The notes beneath the pieces are model-generated. The model made no database searches. It saw only the letters and a list, made by a program, of their open reading frames with translations, and was not told the origin of the DNA. From Poseidonocella sp. HB161398 (GTDB lineage Bacteria; Pseudomonadota; Alphaproteobacteria; Rhodobacterales; Rhodobacteraceae), in the NCBI RefSeq assembly GCF_005870025.1, contig NZ_VATA01000030.1, positions 1 to 64,000 on the forward strand: 64,000 nucleotides of DNA. The letters are read 5' to 3'. Below, piece by piece: positions 9,207-17,734 of this stretch (within the stretch, counting starts at the first letter, position 1; each line of letters starts with the position of its first letter). The translations under genes were made by a program, and so were the position numbers.

Positions 9207-10172
9207 ATGATGAAGACCGTTTCCGCTGTCCTTCTCGCCGCGCTGGCAGGCTCGACCGCCATGGCCCAGGACCTCGTGCCGATGACCTTCCAGATGAGCT
9301 GGAAGGCGCAGGCCGAACAGGGCGGCTACTGGCTGGCCGCGGCCGAGGGCTACTACGAGGAATGCGGCCTCGACGTGACCGTCCGCTCGGGCGGGCCGGG
9401 CATCGACACCACCCAGCTCCTCGTCACCGGCGCGGTCCAGGCGATCCTGGTCAGCCAGAATGACGGCGCGATGCGGATGAACCAGGCGGGCTTCCCGTCG
9501 AAGGCGGTCATGGCCGGGTTCCAGAAGCTGCCGACCATCCTGCTCTACCACGAGGAGGCCGGCATCTCCGCGCCCGCCGACATGGCCGGCAAGCCGGTGA
9601 TGATCTCCCAGGGCAACCGCCAGACCTTCTGGCCGTTCATGAAGGACAAATGGGGCCTGACCGACGACCAGCTGCGCAGCTATAACGGCCAGATCGCGGT
9701 GTGGATGCAGAACGAGGACTCCATCCAGCAGGGCATCGTGACCAACGAGCCCTTCCGCATCAAGGAGCAGGCGGGCTTCGACGCCTCCTACTTCCTGCTC
9801 GCCGATTACGGCTACGACCCCTACACCTCGGTCGTCGTCGTGCCGCAGGCGCTGATCGACGAGGCCCCCGAGCAGGTCCAGTGCCTGGTCTCCGCCTCGG
9901 TCAAGGGCTGGACCGAGTTCATGGCCGATCCCGAGGCGGGCTTCGCCGCCGTCAAGGCCGAGAACCCCGAGAACTCGGACGCGCTTATGGCCTATTCCTA
10001 TTCCAAGATGAAGGAGCTGAACCTGGTCGAGAATGACGACACCGCAGCGCATGGCATCGGCGCGATGACCGATGCCCGCTGGGCGGCGCATTTCGACGAG
10101 CTGGTCAAGTTCGGCCAGTTCCCGGCGGATTTCGACGTCAAATCCGCCTACACGCTCCAGTTCCTGGACTGA
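9207..10172 (+). CDS. ABC transporter substrate-binding protein, NMT1/THI5 (SsuA/TauA) type
   Basis: This is the periplasmic binding protein for the importer whose permease and ATPase are at 14182-15851. It has a Sec signal peptide with cleavage after AMA, then the NMT1-like fold (MSWKAQAEQGGYWLAAAEGYY). Relatives bind pyrimidines, riboflavin, hydantoins, sulfonates or nitrile-like ligands. ATG 9207 is chosen because AGGAG at 9194-9198 is 8 bases upstream; GTG 9198 lies inside that site. The protein has 321 residues. A strong hairpin follows the gene, separating it from the creatininase-family gene. The substrate is probably the cyclic or amide compound degraded by the neighbouring hydrolases (inference). 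Confidence 0.9.
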   Translation: MMKTVSAVLLAALAGSTAMAQDLVPMTFQMSWKAQAEQGGYWLAAAEGYYEECGLDVTVRSGGPGIDTTQLLVTGAVQAILVSQNDGAMRMNQAGFPSKAVMAGFQKLPTILLYHEEAGISAPADMAGKPVMISQGNRQTFWPFMKDKWGLTDDQLRSYNGQIAVWMQNEDSIQQGIVTNEPFRIKEQAGFDASYFLLADYGYDPYTSVVVVPQALIDEAPEQVQCLVSASVKGWTEFMADPEAGFAAVKAENPENSDALMAYSYSKMKELNLVENDDTAAHGIGAMTDARWAAHFDELVKFGQFPADFDVKSAYTLQFLD

Positions 10173-10204
10173 CCGCTCCCTTCTACCCCTCGCGGACAGT
10201 CCTT

Positions 10205-10239
10205 GCTGCCGGGGCCGTTGCCCCTTGCGCCCCGGCAGC
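10205..10239 (+). terminator. Strong intra-operon hairpin after the binding-protein gene
   Basis: A perfect 11-bp stem (GCTGCCGGGGC / GCCCCGGCAGC) with a 13-base loop, followed by CCCCTTCT, lies 32 bases after the binding-protein stop and 22 bases before the next start. It probably protects the 3' end of the binding-protein mRNA or partly terminates transcription. Confidence 0.6.
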
Positions 10240-10261
10240 CCCTTCTCACGAAAGACCTCCC

Positions 10262-11074
10262 ATGACGCTGAAATCCCACTGGTGGACCGATCTCACCGCG
10301 CTCGACTTCAAGACCCTCGACATGTCCGGCATGGTCGCCGTCTTCCCGGTCGGCGCCACCGAGCAGCACGGGCCGCATCTGCCGGTCAAGGTGGACTATT
10401 CCATCGCCCAGGCGGTCTGCGAGGCCGCCGTCGCCAAGATGGCGCCGGACTTCCCCGCCCTCGTCCTGCCGGTCAGCGCGGTCGGCAAGTCCGACGAGCA
10501 TCTCGCCTATCCCGGCACGCTGACCGTTCCGGGGCCGCTTCTGGGCGACTACTGGTTCGAGATCGCGAAATCCGTGCATCGCGCCGGCTGCCGCCGCATC
10601 CTCTTCCTCAACGCCCATGGCGGCCAGCCGCAGGTGATGGAGATGGTCTGCCGCCGCCTGCGGGTGGAGCTGGGCATGTTCGCCGTCTCCTCGATGTGGT
10701 CGCGCTTCACCGAGATGGCCGACCAGTTCTCCGAGTTCGAACGCCGCCACGGCATCCATGCCGGCGAGGTGGAGACCAGCGTCATGCTGCATCTCTTCCC
10801 CGATCTCGTCGACATGGAGCATGCCCGCAATTTCGAGCCGCTCTCGATCGCGCTCGAGCAGAAGGGCGGCATGCTGACCCCCGAGGGGGCGGTCGGCTTC
10901 GGCTGGCAGGCGCAGGATCTTCACCCCTCGGGCGCTGCGGGCGATGCCTCGGCCGCCGATGCCGAGCGCGGCGGGATCGTCTTCGGCCGCGCGGTCGACG
11001 GGCTGATCCAGCTGATCGGCGAAGTGTCCGCCTTCGATCTCGGCGAGCTGGAAAAATCGCCCTCCTACGCGTGA
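10262..11074 (+). CDS. Creatininase-family amidohydrolase
   Basis: This is a metal-dependent amidohydrolase of the creatininase fold, 270 residues. Metal ligands are recognisable as Glu34, His36 (ATEQHGPHLP) and Asp45, matching the positions in the Pseudomonas enzyme. They are followed by GKSDEHLAYPGT, NAHGGQ (His119) and HAGEVETS, which carries a conserved Glu. Family members open cyclic amides (creatinine) or cleave formamide-type bonds. The NAHGGQ motif is closer to general family members than to true creatininase, so creatinine is not assured. It sits between a hydantoin/pyrimidine-type binding protein and the second FAD oxidase, consistent with a ring-opening step. The upstream hairpin may reduce its expression relative to the binding protein. 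Confidence 0.88.
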   Translation: MTLKSHWWTDLTALDFKTLDMSGMVAVFPVGATEQHGPHLPVKVDYSIAQAVCEAAVAKMAPDFPALVLPVSAVGKSDEHLAYPGTLTVPGPLLGDYWFEIAKSVHRAGCRRILFLNAHGGQPQVMEMVCRRLRVELGMFAVSSMWSRFTEMADQFSEFERRHGIHAGEVETSVMLHLFPDLVDMEHARNFEPLSIALEQKGGMLTPEGAVGFGWQAQDLHPSGAAGDASAADAERGGIVFGRAVDGLIQLIGEVSAFDLGELEKSPSYA

Positions 11075-11084
11075 GGCAGACCCG

Positions 11085-12497
11085 ATGAACGACATGACCC
11101 GCCCCGCCTATCCGCTCGAGGCCTATTCGGCCGAGATCGGCGGCATCGAGCACACCACCGACCCCAAGCGGATCCGCGTGAAAAGCCGCGACCGCTATGC
11201 CGTCAGCCCGATCCTGAAGGAGGCGCTGGCGGGCAAGACCGCCGATATCGTCGTCTCGCCCAAGTCGGATGACGAGCTGGCGACCGTGCTCTCGGCCGCC
11301 GTGCGCCACCGCATCCCGGTGACGGTGCGCGCCGCCGGCTCCGCGAATTACGGCCAGTCGGTGCCGCTGAAGGGCGGGATCGTGCTCGACTGCCTCGGGA
11401 TGAAGGGGGTCGTGTCGATCTCCGGAGACCGGGTGCGGGTCCGCGGCGGCACCATCGTCGCCGAGCTGGAGAAGGAGTTGAGAACGCACGGCAAGGAGCT
11501 GCGCTTTCCGCCCACCACGGCGCGCATCGCCACCGTCGCGGGGCATTTCGCCGGCGGCCAGGGCGGGCCGGGCTCGACCGTCTACGGCACCTGGCGCGAT
11601 CCGGGCAACGTGATCTCCTGCACGGTGATGACCATGGAGGAGGAACCGCGCCTGCTGGAGCTCCGCGGGCTCGACGCGCAATTCGCCCACCACACCTACG
11701 GCGCCACCGGCATCATCACCGAGATGGAACTGCCGCTCGCCCCGGCCTGGGCCTGGAACGAGGCGATCGTCACCTTCGACGACTACATGGACGCGGTGCG
11801 CTTCGGCGTGACGCTGGCCGATGCCGCCGGGATCACGCGGAAATTCGTCTCGGTCCATGAATGGCCGACGCCGAGCTTCGTCAAGCCGTTCCGGGACATC
11901 GTGCCCGAGGGCAAGTCGATCCTGATGACCATGATCGCCGACCAGAGCTGGGAAAGCTTCGCCCAGATGGCCGAGCGCGCGGGCGGCACCATCGTCACGC
12001 AGTCGCGCGAGGGCGAGGGCCCTTACGGCCAGCCGCTCTGGGAATTCATCTTCGGCCACATGCTGTTCCAGATCCAGAAATCCCATCCCGAACGCTCGGT
12101 GATCGAGGGCTTCTTCCGCGCCGGCGACCTGGTCGGGCTGATCGACCGGGTGCACGCGAAGGTGAAGCATTACGGGCCGCTGCGGATGGAGCTTCTGAGG
12201 ATCGGCGGGCAGATCGTCGGCTCGGGCGCGCCCTATTTCGTCTACGAGTCGCCCGAGCAGATGGCGCAGATGGTGCGCGACATGCAGGAGGCCGGCGCGG
12301 TCGTGTCGAACTCGCATACCTCGAATGTGCGCGCGGTCGGCAAGAAGGAGATTACCGATGCCGATCTCGCCTTCAAGCGCATGGTCGACCCGCACGGGCT
12401 GCTGAATCCGGGCCGCTTCGAGGTGGACGAGGCCGATGACGCCGCCGTCTCCGCCGTCGAGCTGCCCACCGACAAATGGGACCGGAGGCTCGGATGA
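11085..12497 (+). CDS. FAD-linked oxidase (PCMH-type FAD-binding domain), second paralogue
   Basis: This 470-residue flavoprotein is paralogous to the product of 7758-9146. It shares KSRD near residue 33, AGSANYGQSVPLKGG near residue 84, KELRFPPTTAR, a glycine-rich AGGQGGPGS and the C-terminal SNVRAVGKKE...GLLNPGR tail. Having two copies in one operon suggests two related oxidation steps, or a heteromeric oxidase with one catalytic and one structural subunit. The start is 10 bases after the creatininase stop, and its own stop overlaps the next start. The substrate is unknown. Confidence 0.88.
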   Translation: MNDMTRPAYPLEAYSAEIGGIEHTTDPKRIRVKSRDRYAVSPILKEALAGKTADIVVSPKSDDELATVLSAAVRHRIPVTVRAAGSANYGQSVPLKGGIVLDCLGMKGVVSISGDRVRVRGGTIVAELEKELRTHGKELRFPPTTARIATVAGHFAGGQGGPGSTVYGTWRDPGNVISCTVMTMEEEPRLLELRGLDAQFAHHTYGATGIITEMELPLAPAWAWNEAIVTFDDYMDAVRFGVTLADAAGITRKFVSVHEWPTPSFVKPFRDIVPEGKSILMTMIADQSWESFAQMAERAGGTIVTQSREGEGPYGQPLWEFIFGHMLFQIQKSHPERSVIEGFFRAGDLVGLIDRVHAKVKHYGPLRMELLRIGGQIVGSGAPYFVYESPEQMAQMVRDMQEAGAVVSNSHTSNVRAVGKKEITDADLAFKRMVDPHGLLNPGRFEVDEADDAAVSAVELPTDKWDRRLG

Positions 12498-14182
12498 CGC
12501 TGGACCTGACCCCGGGCTTCGACCCGCATATGCCGACCGTCGCGCTGCCCCCCGTCGCGGGCGTGCAGCCGGTCGAGACCGCCTCGATGACCCTGGCCGA
12601 CGGCACCCGGCTGGATGCCGATATCTGGCGTCCCGAGGGCGCGGGCCCCTGGCCGGTGCTGCTGCAGCGGCAGGCCTATGGCCGCCGGATCGGCTGCACC
12701 ATCTGCTACGCCCATCCCGCCTGGTACGCGGCGCAGGGCTATCTGGTCGTCGTGCAGGACGTGCGCGGCCGCGGCACCTCCGAAGGGCGCTTCTGGCCCG
12801 GCCGCCACGAGGCGGCGGACGGGGCCGAGGCGGTCGAATGGGCCGCACGGCTCCCCGGCTCGGACGGGCGCGTGGCGATGTACGGCTTCTCCTACCAGGC
12901 CTATGACCAGCTCCTGGCCGCGACCGGCGACAGCCCCTCGCTTGCCGCGCTGATCCCCGCCATGGGCCCCTGGGATCCGGCGGAGACCTGGATCTACCAG
13001 GGCGGCGCCTTCAAGCTCGGCCAGATGGCCGGCTGGGGCACGCAGATCACCGTCGAGGGCGCGCGCCGCGCGGGCGACGCCGCCGCCTATTCCAGGCTGA
13101 AGGCCGCGGCGGGCAGCCTGTTCGCGGGCGAGGTCCCCGGCCATCCGGCCGAGCTGATGGCCTCCGCCGATATCGGCCACTATCCCGACTGGGTGGCACG
13201 CGGCGCGGATGACCCGGAATGGCAGGCGATCTCGCCCGCCGCCTCGCTGGAGCGGCTGCGCGCGCGCAAGCTGCCGATGCTCTTCATCGGCGGCTGGTTC
13301 GACGGGCACCTGCATTCGACGCTCCGGGCCTTTGCCGATCTCGACCGCCCCGGCGACCCGGAAATGCGGCTGATGGTCGGCCCCTGGATCCATTTCCCCT
13401 GGCAGCGCCGCGCCGCGGGCATCGATTTTGGCCCCGAAGCCGCCGCTGATACCGACAGGGCGCAGATCGCCTTCCTCGACGCGGTGCTGAAGGGCAAGGG
13501 GCGGCTCGAGGCGCAGGACCGCGTGCAGCTCTTCGATCTCGGGCAGAAGACCTGGCGGCGCCATGCGGCGATGCCCGCCGCGTCCACTGCCGCGCATCTC
13601 TCGGGCTCGGGCCGCGCCGCCACCCGGACCGGCGATGGCGGGCTCGCCGCCGCGCCCGCCGCGGGGACCGAGCTGATGGTCCACGACCCCTGGCGCGCCG
13701 CCCCCTCCGCGGGGCCCGGCACCGGGCCGGTCGACCGCCGCGTCACCGACGAGCGCTCCGACGTAATGACCTTCGACACCCTGCCGCAGGCCGCGCCGGC
13801 CAGGATCGAGGGCCCGCTGCGGCTGCGTCTCGCCATTTCCGCCGACCGGCCGAGCTTCGATGTCTCCGCCACGCTCTCGATCCTGCGCGCAGACGGGAAG
13901 GCCCATGCCATCGCCGAGGGCTACCTGCATCTGCGGACCCGTCCCGATGCGCCGGTGGCGCTCGATCTCGGCGCTGCCTGCGTGACGCTGCAGCCGGGCG
14001 AGGCGCTGCGCCTGTCGCTTGCCGCCGCCGCCTTCCCCGCCCATGCCGTCAATCCCGGCACGGGCGCCGATCCCGTCTCCGCGCCGCTCGCCTCGGCGCT
14101 GATCACCACCCTGCATCTGTCCTGCGGAGAAGACAGCCGCCTCGACCTTCCGGTCGCCGATGGCGTGCTGCAGCTTCGCTGA
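12494..14182 (+). CDS. CocE/NonD-family serine hydrolase (X-Pro dipeptidyl-peptidase S15 fold)
   Basis: This 562-residue alpha/beta hydrolase has its nucleophile Ser133 in YGFSYQAY. A preceding VQDVRGRGTSEG forms the typical oxyanion-side loop, an Asp lies in GGWFDGHLHS, and GPWIHFPW carries the family His. The C-terminal third is a jelly-roll domain of the PepX_C type. Family members hydrolyse esters and amides (cocaine esterase, glutaryl acylases, X-Pro peptidases). No signal peptide is seen, so it acts in the cytoplasm. ATG 12494 overlaps the stop of the oxidase gene; the earlier in-frame start at 12476 would lie inside that gene. Confidence 0.87.
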   Translation: MTLDLTPGFDPHMPTVALPPVAGVQPVETASMTLADGTRLDADIWRPEGAGPWPVLLQRQAYGRRIGCTICYAHPAWYAAQGYLVVVQDVRGRGTSEGRFWPGRHEAADGAEAVEWAARLPGSDGRVAMYGFSYQAYDQLLAATGDSPSLAALIPAMGPWDPAETWIYQGGAFKLGQMAGWGTQITVEGARRAGDAAAYSRLKAAAGSLFAGEVPGHPAELMASADIGHYPDWVARGADDPEWQAISPAASLERLRARKLPMLFIGGWFDGHLHSTLRAFADLDRPGDPEMRLMVGPWIHFPWQRRAAGIDFGPEAAADTDRAQIAFLDAVLKGKGRLEAQDRVQLFDLGQKTWRRHAAMPAASTAAHLSGSGRAATRTGDGGLAAAPAAGTELMVHDPWRAAPSAGPGTGPVDRRVTDERSDVMTFDTLPQAAPARIEGPLRLRLAISADRPSFDVSATLSILRADGKAHAIAEGYLHLRTRPDAPVALDLGAACVTLQPGEALRLSLAAAAFPAHAVNPGTGADPVSAPLASALITTLHLSCGEDSRLDLPVADGVLQLR

Positions 14183-15060
14183 TGCCCGAACCGAGGAGCC
14201 CCGATTTGGCAGATGAAAGCCTTCCGCTGCCCCGCGCCCGGACAGGAAAGCTGGTCGAACGGCCGAGCCGCCTGACGCGGGCGCTGCGCGAGAGCGGGCC
14301 GACCGTGGCCGCGGGCCTCGCCGTGCTGGCGCTCTGGGAAATCTCCGTGCATGCCTTCGGCATCTCGAAATTCGTGCTGCCGCCGCCCTCGATGATCATC
14401 GCCTCGATGATCCGCGACTTCCCCTACCTGATGCATGCGCTGGCCTTCACCGCCGGGATCACCATCGCCGCCTTCGCCGCGGCCGTGGTCTCGGGCATTC
14501 TCGGCGGGCTGCTGCTGACGCTGCACCGCGATGTCGAACGGATGCTCTGGCCCTATGCGATCGCGCTGCAGGTCACGCCGATGGTCGCCATCGCGCCGCT
14601 CGTCATCATCTGGGTCGGGCTCGACCGGGTCTGGCTGGGGCTGATGATCCTCGCCTGGCTCGTCGCCTTCTTCCCGATGCTGGCGAATACCGTGCAGGGG
14701 CTGAAATCCGCGGATCGCGGGCTGCAGGACGTGATGAGCCTCTACCAGGCGTCGCGCTGGCAGCGCTTCCGCCATCTGCAGCTGCCCGCCGCCCTGCCCT
14801 ACATCCTGACCGGCGCGCGGATCTCCTCCTCGCTGGCGGTGATCGGCGGGGTGGTCGCGGAATTCGTCGCCGGGTCGGGATCCTCCACCGGGCTGGCCTG
14901 GGTGATCGTGGAATCGGGCACCATGCTCGACGTGCCGCGGATGTTCGCGGCGCTCTTCATCCTGTCGATCTTCGGCCTGGCGATCTGGCGGCTGACCTCG
15001 ATGGTGCAGGCGCGGCTGCTGAGCCGCTGGCACGAAAGCGAACTGGGCGGAGAGCGCTGA
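14182..15060 (+). CDS. ABC transporter permease, SsuC/TauC type
   Basis: This 292-residue inner-membrane permease has about six hydrophobic segments and the family coupling loop around MSLYQASRWQRFRHLQLPAALPYI. It works with the ATPase encoded immediately downstream (stop and start overlap at 15060) and the NMT1-type binding protein at 9207-10172. The separation of the binding protein from the permease by three enzyme genes in one operon is unusual but fits a single import-and-degrade unit. Confidence 0.9.
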   Translation: MPEPRSPDLADESLPLPRARTGKLVERPSRLTRALRESGPTVAAGLAVLALWEISVHAFGISKFVLPPPSMIIASMIRDFPYLMHALAFTAGITIAAFAAAVVSGILGGLLLTLHRDVERMLWPYAIALQVTPMVAIAPLVIIWVGLDRVWLGLMILAWLVAFFPMLANTVQGLKSADRGLQDVMSLYQASRWQRFRHLQLPAALPYILTGARISSSLAVIGGVVAEFVAGSGSSTGLAWVIVESGTMLDVPRMFAALFILSIFGLAIWRLTSMVQARLLSRWHESELGGER

Positions 15061-15851
15061 TGACCGACATGACCCCCGGCGCGCAGCCCGTGATGCGGAT
15101 GCAGAGCCTCGACAAGGTCTATCCCAACGGCACGGTCGCGCTGAAGAAGCTGTCGCTCGATGTCTATCCGGGCGAGTTCGTCTCGCTGCTCGGCCCCTCG
15201 GGCTGCGGGAAATCCACCGCGCTGAAGATCGCCGCCGGGCTGACCGGGCATTCGGCGGGCCGCGTCCAGCGCCCCGGCGAGGACGAGGCGAAGGGCATCC
15301 GCGCCCGCGCCGGCGATATCGGCTTCGTCTTCCAGGAGCCGAACCTGATGCCCTGGCTGACGGTCTTCGACAATGTCCACCTGCCGCTGAAGCTGGCCGG
15401 GGTCTCCCGCGCGGAGGCCCGGGCGGATATCGCGGCGATCCTCGACACGGTCGGGCTGGGCGGGTTCCGCGACAGCTATCCGCGCGAGCTCTCGGGCGGC
15501 ATGAAGATGCGCGTATCGATCGCCCGGGCGCTGGTGACGAAGCCGAAGCTCCTATTGATGGACGAGCCCTTCGCCGCGCTCGACGAGATCACCCGCAACA
15601 AGATCTCGCAGGATCTGCTGGAGCTGTGGCAGGCAACCGGTTCGACCGTGATCTTCGTGACCCATTCGGTCTTCGAGAGCGTCTTCCTGTCGAACCGCAT
15701 CGTCGTCATGGCGGCGCGCCCGGGCCGGATCATCGGCGAGATCGGCGTCGCGGCGCCCTATCCGCGCGACGCCGCCTTCCGCGTCAGCCCGGACTACACG
15801 GCGCATTGCCGGGATGTGAGCGCGCTTCTGACCCGCGCCATGGAGAGCTGA
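15060..15851 (+). CDS. ABC transporter ATP-binding protein, SsuB/TauB type
   Basis: This is the 263-residue ATPase partner of the SsuC-type permease. Walker A GPSGCGKST is at residues 45-53, the Q-loop FVFQEPNLMPW, the signature LSGGMKMR, Walker B LLLMDEPFAALDE and the switch HIS in VTHS. The MPWLTVFDNV stretch is typical for nitrate/sulfonate/taurine-type importers. Translation is coupled to the permease (ATGA). The amidase gene follows 1 base after its stop. Confidence 0.92.
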   Translation: MTDMTPGAQPVMRMQSLDKVYPNGTVALKKLSLDVYPGEFVSLLGPSGCGKSTALKIAAGLTGHSAGRVQRPGEDEAKGIRARAGDIGFVFQEPNLMPWLTVFDNVHLPLKLAGVSRAEARADIAAILDTVGLGGFRDSYPRELSGGMKMRVSIARALVTKPKLLLMDEPFAALDEITRNKISQDLLELWQATGSTVIFVTHSVFESVFLSNRIVVMAARPGRIIGEIGVAAPYPRDAAFRVSPDYTAHCRDVSALLTRAMES

Positions 15852-15852
15852 G

Positions 15853-17010
15853 ATGAGCATCGACCCTTTCGTGGCACGTTTCCCCGCAGGAACCTTCCCG
15901 GACGGCGCGGGCCCGCTCTCGGGGCTGCGCCTGGCGGTGAAGGACAATCTCGACATCGCGGGCCACGTCACCGGCTCGGGCCATCCCGGCTGGGCTGCCG
16001 CCCGCCAGGCGGCCACGCAGACCGCCCCCGTGGTCGGGATGCTCGCGGCGGCCGGGGCGCGGATCGCCGGCAAGACCCATATGGACGAGCTGGCCTATTC
16101 GCTGATGGGCGAGAACGCGCATTACGGCACGCCGCTGAACCCGGCAGCGCCCGATCGGGTGCCCGGCGGGTCGTCTTCGGGCTCCGCCTCGGCGGTGGCG
16201 CAGGGGCTGGCGGATCTGGGCATCGGCACCGATACCGGCGGCTCGGTGCGGCTCCCGGCCTCGTTCTGCGGGCTCTGGGGCTGGCGGCCGACCCACGGGC
16301 TCCTGCCCGCGGCGGGGATGCAGCCGCTCGCGGCGAGCTACGACGTGCCCGGGCTCTTCGCCCGCGATGCCGCGACGCTCCTGCGGGCGGCGGCGGTGCT
16401 CGCGCCCGCCTCTGATCTGCCCGCGCCGCGCTATCTCGCCCCGGCCGATCTCTGGGCGGAGGTGCCAGCGGCCACCGCCGCAACGCTGCGGCCCTTTCTG
16501 CCCGCGGCCGATGCGGCGCCGCTCTTCCCCTCCGGCACCATCGAGACGCTGCAGCCGGTCTTCCGCATCGCCCAGGGCAAGGAGGTCGCGGAGACCTTCG
16601 GCGCCTGGATCCGCGCGGCCGCCCCGGAATTCGGCCCCGGCGTGCGCGAGCGCTTCGACGGCGCCATGGCGCTGAGCGCGGCGGAGATCGCCGCGGCCGA
16701 AGCCGCCCGCGCCGCGATCCGCGCCCATGTGCGGAGCGTGCTCGGCCGTGACGGCGTCATCGTCCTGCCGACCGCGCCCGGCGCCGCGCCGCGCCTCGGC
16801 ACGGCCGGCGCGGAGATGGAGTGCTACCGCAACACCGCGATCCGGCTCCTGAGCATCGCCGGTCATGCCGGGCTGCCGCAGATCACGATGCCGCTGGCGA
16901 GGATCGAGGAGGCGCCGCTCGGCCTGTCGCTGATCGGCCCGCCGGGGACCGATCTGGCGCTGATGGCGCTGGCGGCGGAGGCATTCGCCGCGGCGGCCGC
17001 GCCTGCCTGA
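15853..17010 (+). CDS. Amidase-signature-family amidase (AtzE/HpxY-like)
   Basis: This 385-residue enzyme has the Ser-cisSer-Lys catalytic set: Lys30 in LAVKDN, the cis-Ser region GGSSSGSA around 105-112 and the nucleophile Ser131 in GTDTGGSVRLPAS. It is shorter than GatA-type amidases (about 460-490) and lies near the size range of small members. It closes the operon whose second and third genes encode a cysteine hydrolase and an AtzH/HpxZ-like protein. In characterised systems the AtzH/HpxZ group partners an amidase acting on 1-carboxybiuret or oxalurate, so hydrolysis of a ureido-acid is the leading idea. No AtzG-like small subunit gene is visible next to it. Confidence 0.88.
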   Translation: MSIDPFVARFPAGTFPDGAGPLSGLRLAVKDNLDIAGHVTGSGHPGWAAARQAATQTAPVVGMLAAAGARIAGKTHMDELAYSLMGENAHYGTPLNPAAPDRVPGGSSSGSASAVAQGLADLGIGTDTGGSVRLPASFCGLWGWRPTHGLLPAAGMQPLAASYDVPGLFARDAATLLRAAAVLAPASDLPAPRYLAPADLWAEVPAATAATLRPFLPAADAAPLFPSGTIETLQPVFRIAQGKEVAETFGAWIRAAAPEFGPGVRERFDGAMALSAAEIAAAEAARAAIRAHVRSVLGRDGVIVLPTAPGAAPRLGTAGAEMECYRNTAIRLLSIAGHAGLPQITMPLARIEEAPLGLSLIGPPGTDLALMALAAEAFAAAAAPA

Positions 17011-17734
17011 CGCGCGACGCACCGCCCGCAGAGGGCTATTCCTGCGGTGTGCCGAGGGCGTTTCCGGGAGGCGCCCGCAGGCGCGGCCAACCCTGCCCGG
17101 GGTAAGCGTGCCAATGCGCCAGGCGGTGCATGCCCCTCCGCGGCGCGCCCGCCTTTGTCGTTCCGGCAGGCATGCGGGCGGTCCGTCGGGTCCTCCGGCC
17201 GCCCGCATGACAGCTGCTCCGGCATCCCGGAAAGGTGGAGCGGGCGTCGCCGGCGGGGCTCCCGTGGACCATGCGGGCGCAGGCCGGGACGGGCTGGTAC
17301 CGCCATTGGAAGGGGGCGCAGGGGCCCGCTCGCCGTCTCCTCGAGCAGGTCCGGCCGGTCCCTGCCCCGCGGAAGGTCGGAACATGGCTCCGCGCCGCGC
17401 CGCAAGCCGGCGCGTAGACCGGACATGCGCCGATCGCTGGCAGTGGATGCGGGGCGGTAGCCCCCTGACGATCGCATGCGGCCGGGTCGTTCCGCTCTGC
17501 CGGTGCCGGTCGCGTCTCGTCGCGCCAAGCCTGGGGCGTTCGGCGCCGGTCCTGCTGAACCGCCGCGCGCGCATCGACCGGGCTGCGATCAATGGCTTGG
17601 CTGCACAGCGTCCGGAAGTCTTCCCTGCGCGACATGCCCTCTGCGCAAGCGGATGGCGGGCCCTTGGCCGGAGGGACGATCCGCTGCGGCCCGGCTTTTG
17701 CCCGGGTGCGGCGGCTGCGGGCCCGGCCCTGCCG
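17011..17734. other. Gene-free spacer between convergent units
   Basis: There are about 720 GC-rich bases between the amidase gene and the convergent AraC gene. Both strands contain open frames, but none has recognisable domains, a ribosome-binding site or family-like sequence; they are rich in Arg, Pro, Ala and Gly as expected from composition. No strong hairpin or repeat was found. Confidence 0.5.

Noticed and set aside
10262-11074. Calling the gene a true creatininase in a creatinine-to-sarcosine pathway
   Set aside because: The NAHGGQ region differs from true creatininases and no creatinase or sarcosine oxidase is present; kept at family level.
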